A stretch of DNA of 64,000 nt from Chlamydiota bacterium (GTDB lineage Bacteria; Auribacterota; Tritonobacteria; UBA1439). The stretch is taken from NCBI GenBank assembly GCA_012729785.1, contig JAAYCL010000001.1, positions 74,737 to 138,736 of the forward strand, in the 5' to 3' direction. Below, one piece after another: positions 63,973 through 64,000 of the stretch. The notes below the pieces were generated by a model, which was given only the letters and a program-made list of their open reading frames with translations, made no database searches and had not been told where the DNA came from. How positions within the stretch are numbered: position 1 is the first letter of the stretch; the number at the start of each line of letters is the position of its first letter. The position numbers and the translations under genes are program-made.

Positions 63973-64000
63973 ATGTACTCGATCGGCATCGATCTCCACA
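63973..64000 (+). CDS. Start of probable IS110-family (DEDD) transposase, cut by window end
   Basis: Only MYSIGIDLH is visible. GIDLH near the N-terminus is the first catalytic-Asp motif of IS110/IS1111 transposases, which use a RuvC-like domain and a guide RNA encoded in the element. A strong aaaggagg Shine-Dalgarno precedes the ATG. Nine residues cannot prove the family. Confidence 0.5.

Overview
This is a 64 kb window of very GC-rich bacterial DNA. It holds about 47 protein-coding genes, mostly on the plus strand and mostly in tight housekeeping operons with 4-14 nt overlaps. I recognised no rRNA, tRNA or CRISPR array. A heptosyltransferase-like GT9 enzyme, a MurJ flippase and a one-piece SecDF suggest a diderm bacterium. 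The gene set (tandem-domain NDP kinase, phosphoglycerate-mutase-like homoserine kinase, glycogen genes with GH57 enzymes, RAYT elements) would fit an uncultured PVC/Omnitrophota/Aureabacteria-like lineage. That placement is a guess; the sequence does not prove it.

Layout. 1-4655: 3' part of a thiol peroxidase fused to a pterin carbinolamine dehydratase, a RAYT transposon with 30-bp inverted ends, then murJ and a GT4 glycosyltransferase. 4656-10362: metallophosphatase, VanZ-like protein, ligA, and a convergent YfhO-like membrane protein. 10439-21005: an EF-G-like factor lacking the P-loop lysine, a PflX-like radical SAM protein, yebC, ruvC-ruvA-ruvB, queA, an exported metallo-beta-lactamase-fold protein, tgt, yajC and an HD hydrolase. 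21006-27797: a hairpin-rich spacer, secDF, a GT9 enzyme, a second VanZ-like protein, an exported four-repeat protein and a zinc-ribbon protein, closed by a strong hairpin. 27924-40325: double-domain NDP kinase, aspartate aminotransferase, isocitrate dehydrogenase, MntP, then a threonine/isoleucine precursor operon (hom, homoserine-kinase-like, lysC, cimA) and valS. 40405-46406: hydrolase, convergent cytosine-deaminase-like amidohydrolase, then a cofactor/tRNA operon (nadC, birA, coaX, mnmA). 46519-52745: TrkH/TrkA potassium uptake, small TPR and coiled-coil proteins, rhomboid, metal-dependent hydrolase, diacylglycerol kinase-like protein and a TPR protein. 52813-61169: glycogen/alpha-glucan cluster glgC-glgA-galT and two GH57 enzymes.

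The last 2.8 kb (61170-64000) differs. It is less GC-rich, with few genes and several mobile-element traces: a 44-aa membrane protein with a clear promoter, a small HTH protein, fragments resembling an RHS/Ig-like protein joined to a RAYT remnant, an intact RAYT with perfect 19-bp ends, and the first codons of a probable IS110-family transposase.

Expression signals are readable. Several genes follow a sigma70-type promoter with a 17-bp spacer (EF-G-like, exported repeat protein, hom, trkH, glgC, the 44-aa protein). At least three genes (metallophosphatase, YfhO-like, second RAYT) have a start codon exactly 6 nt after a -10 hexamer and no Shine-Dalgarno, which suggests leaderless mRNAs. The most unusual items are the peroxidase-PCD fusion, the EF-G-like protein without its P-loop lysine, the four-repeat exported protein and the mobile-element junctions at the right edge.
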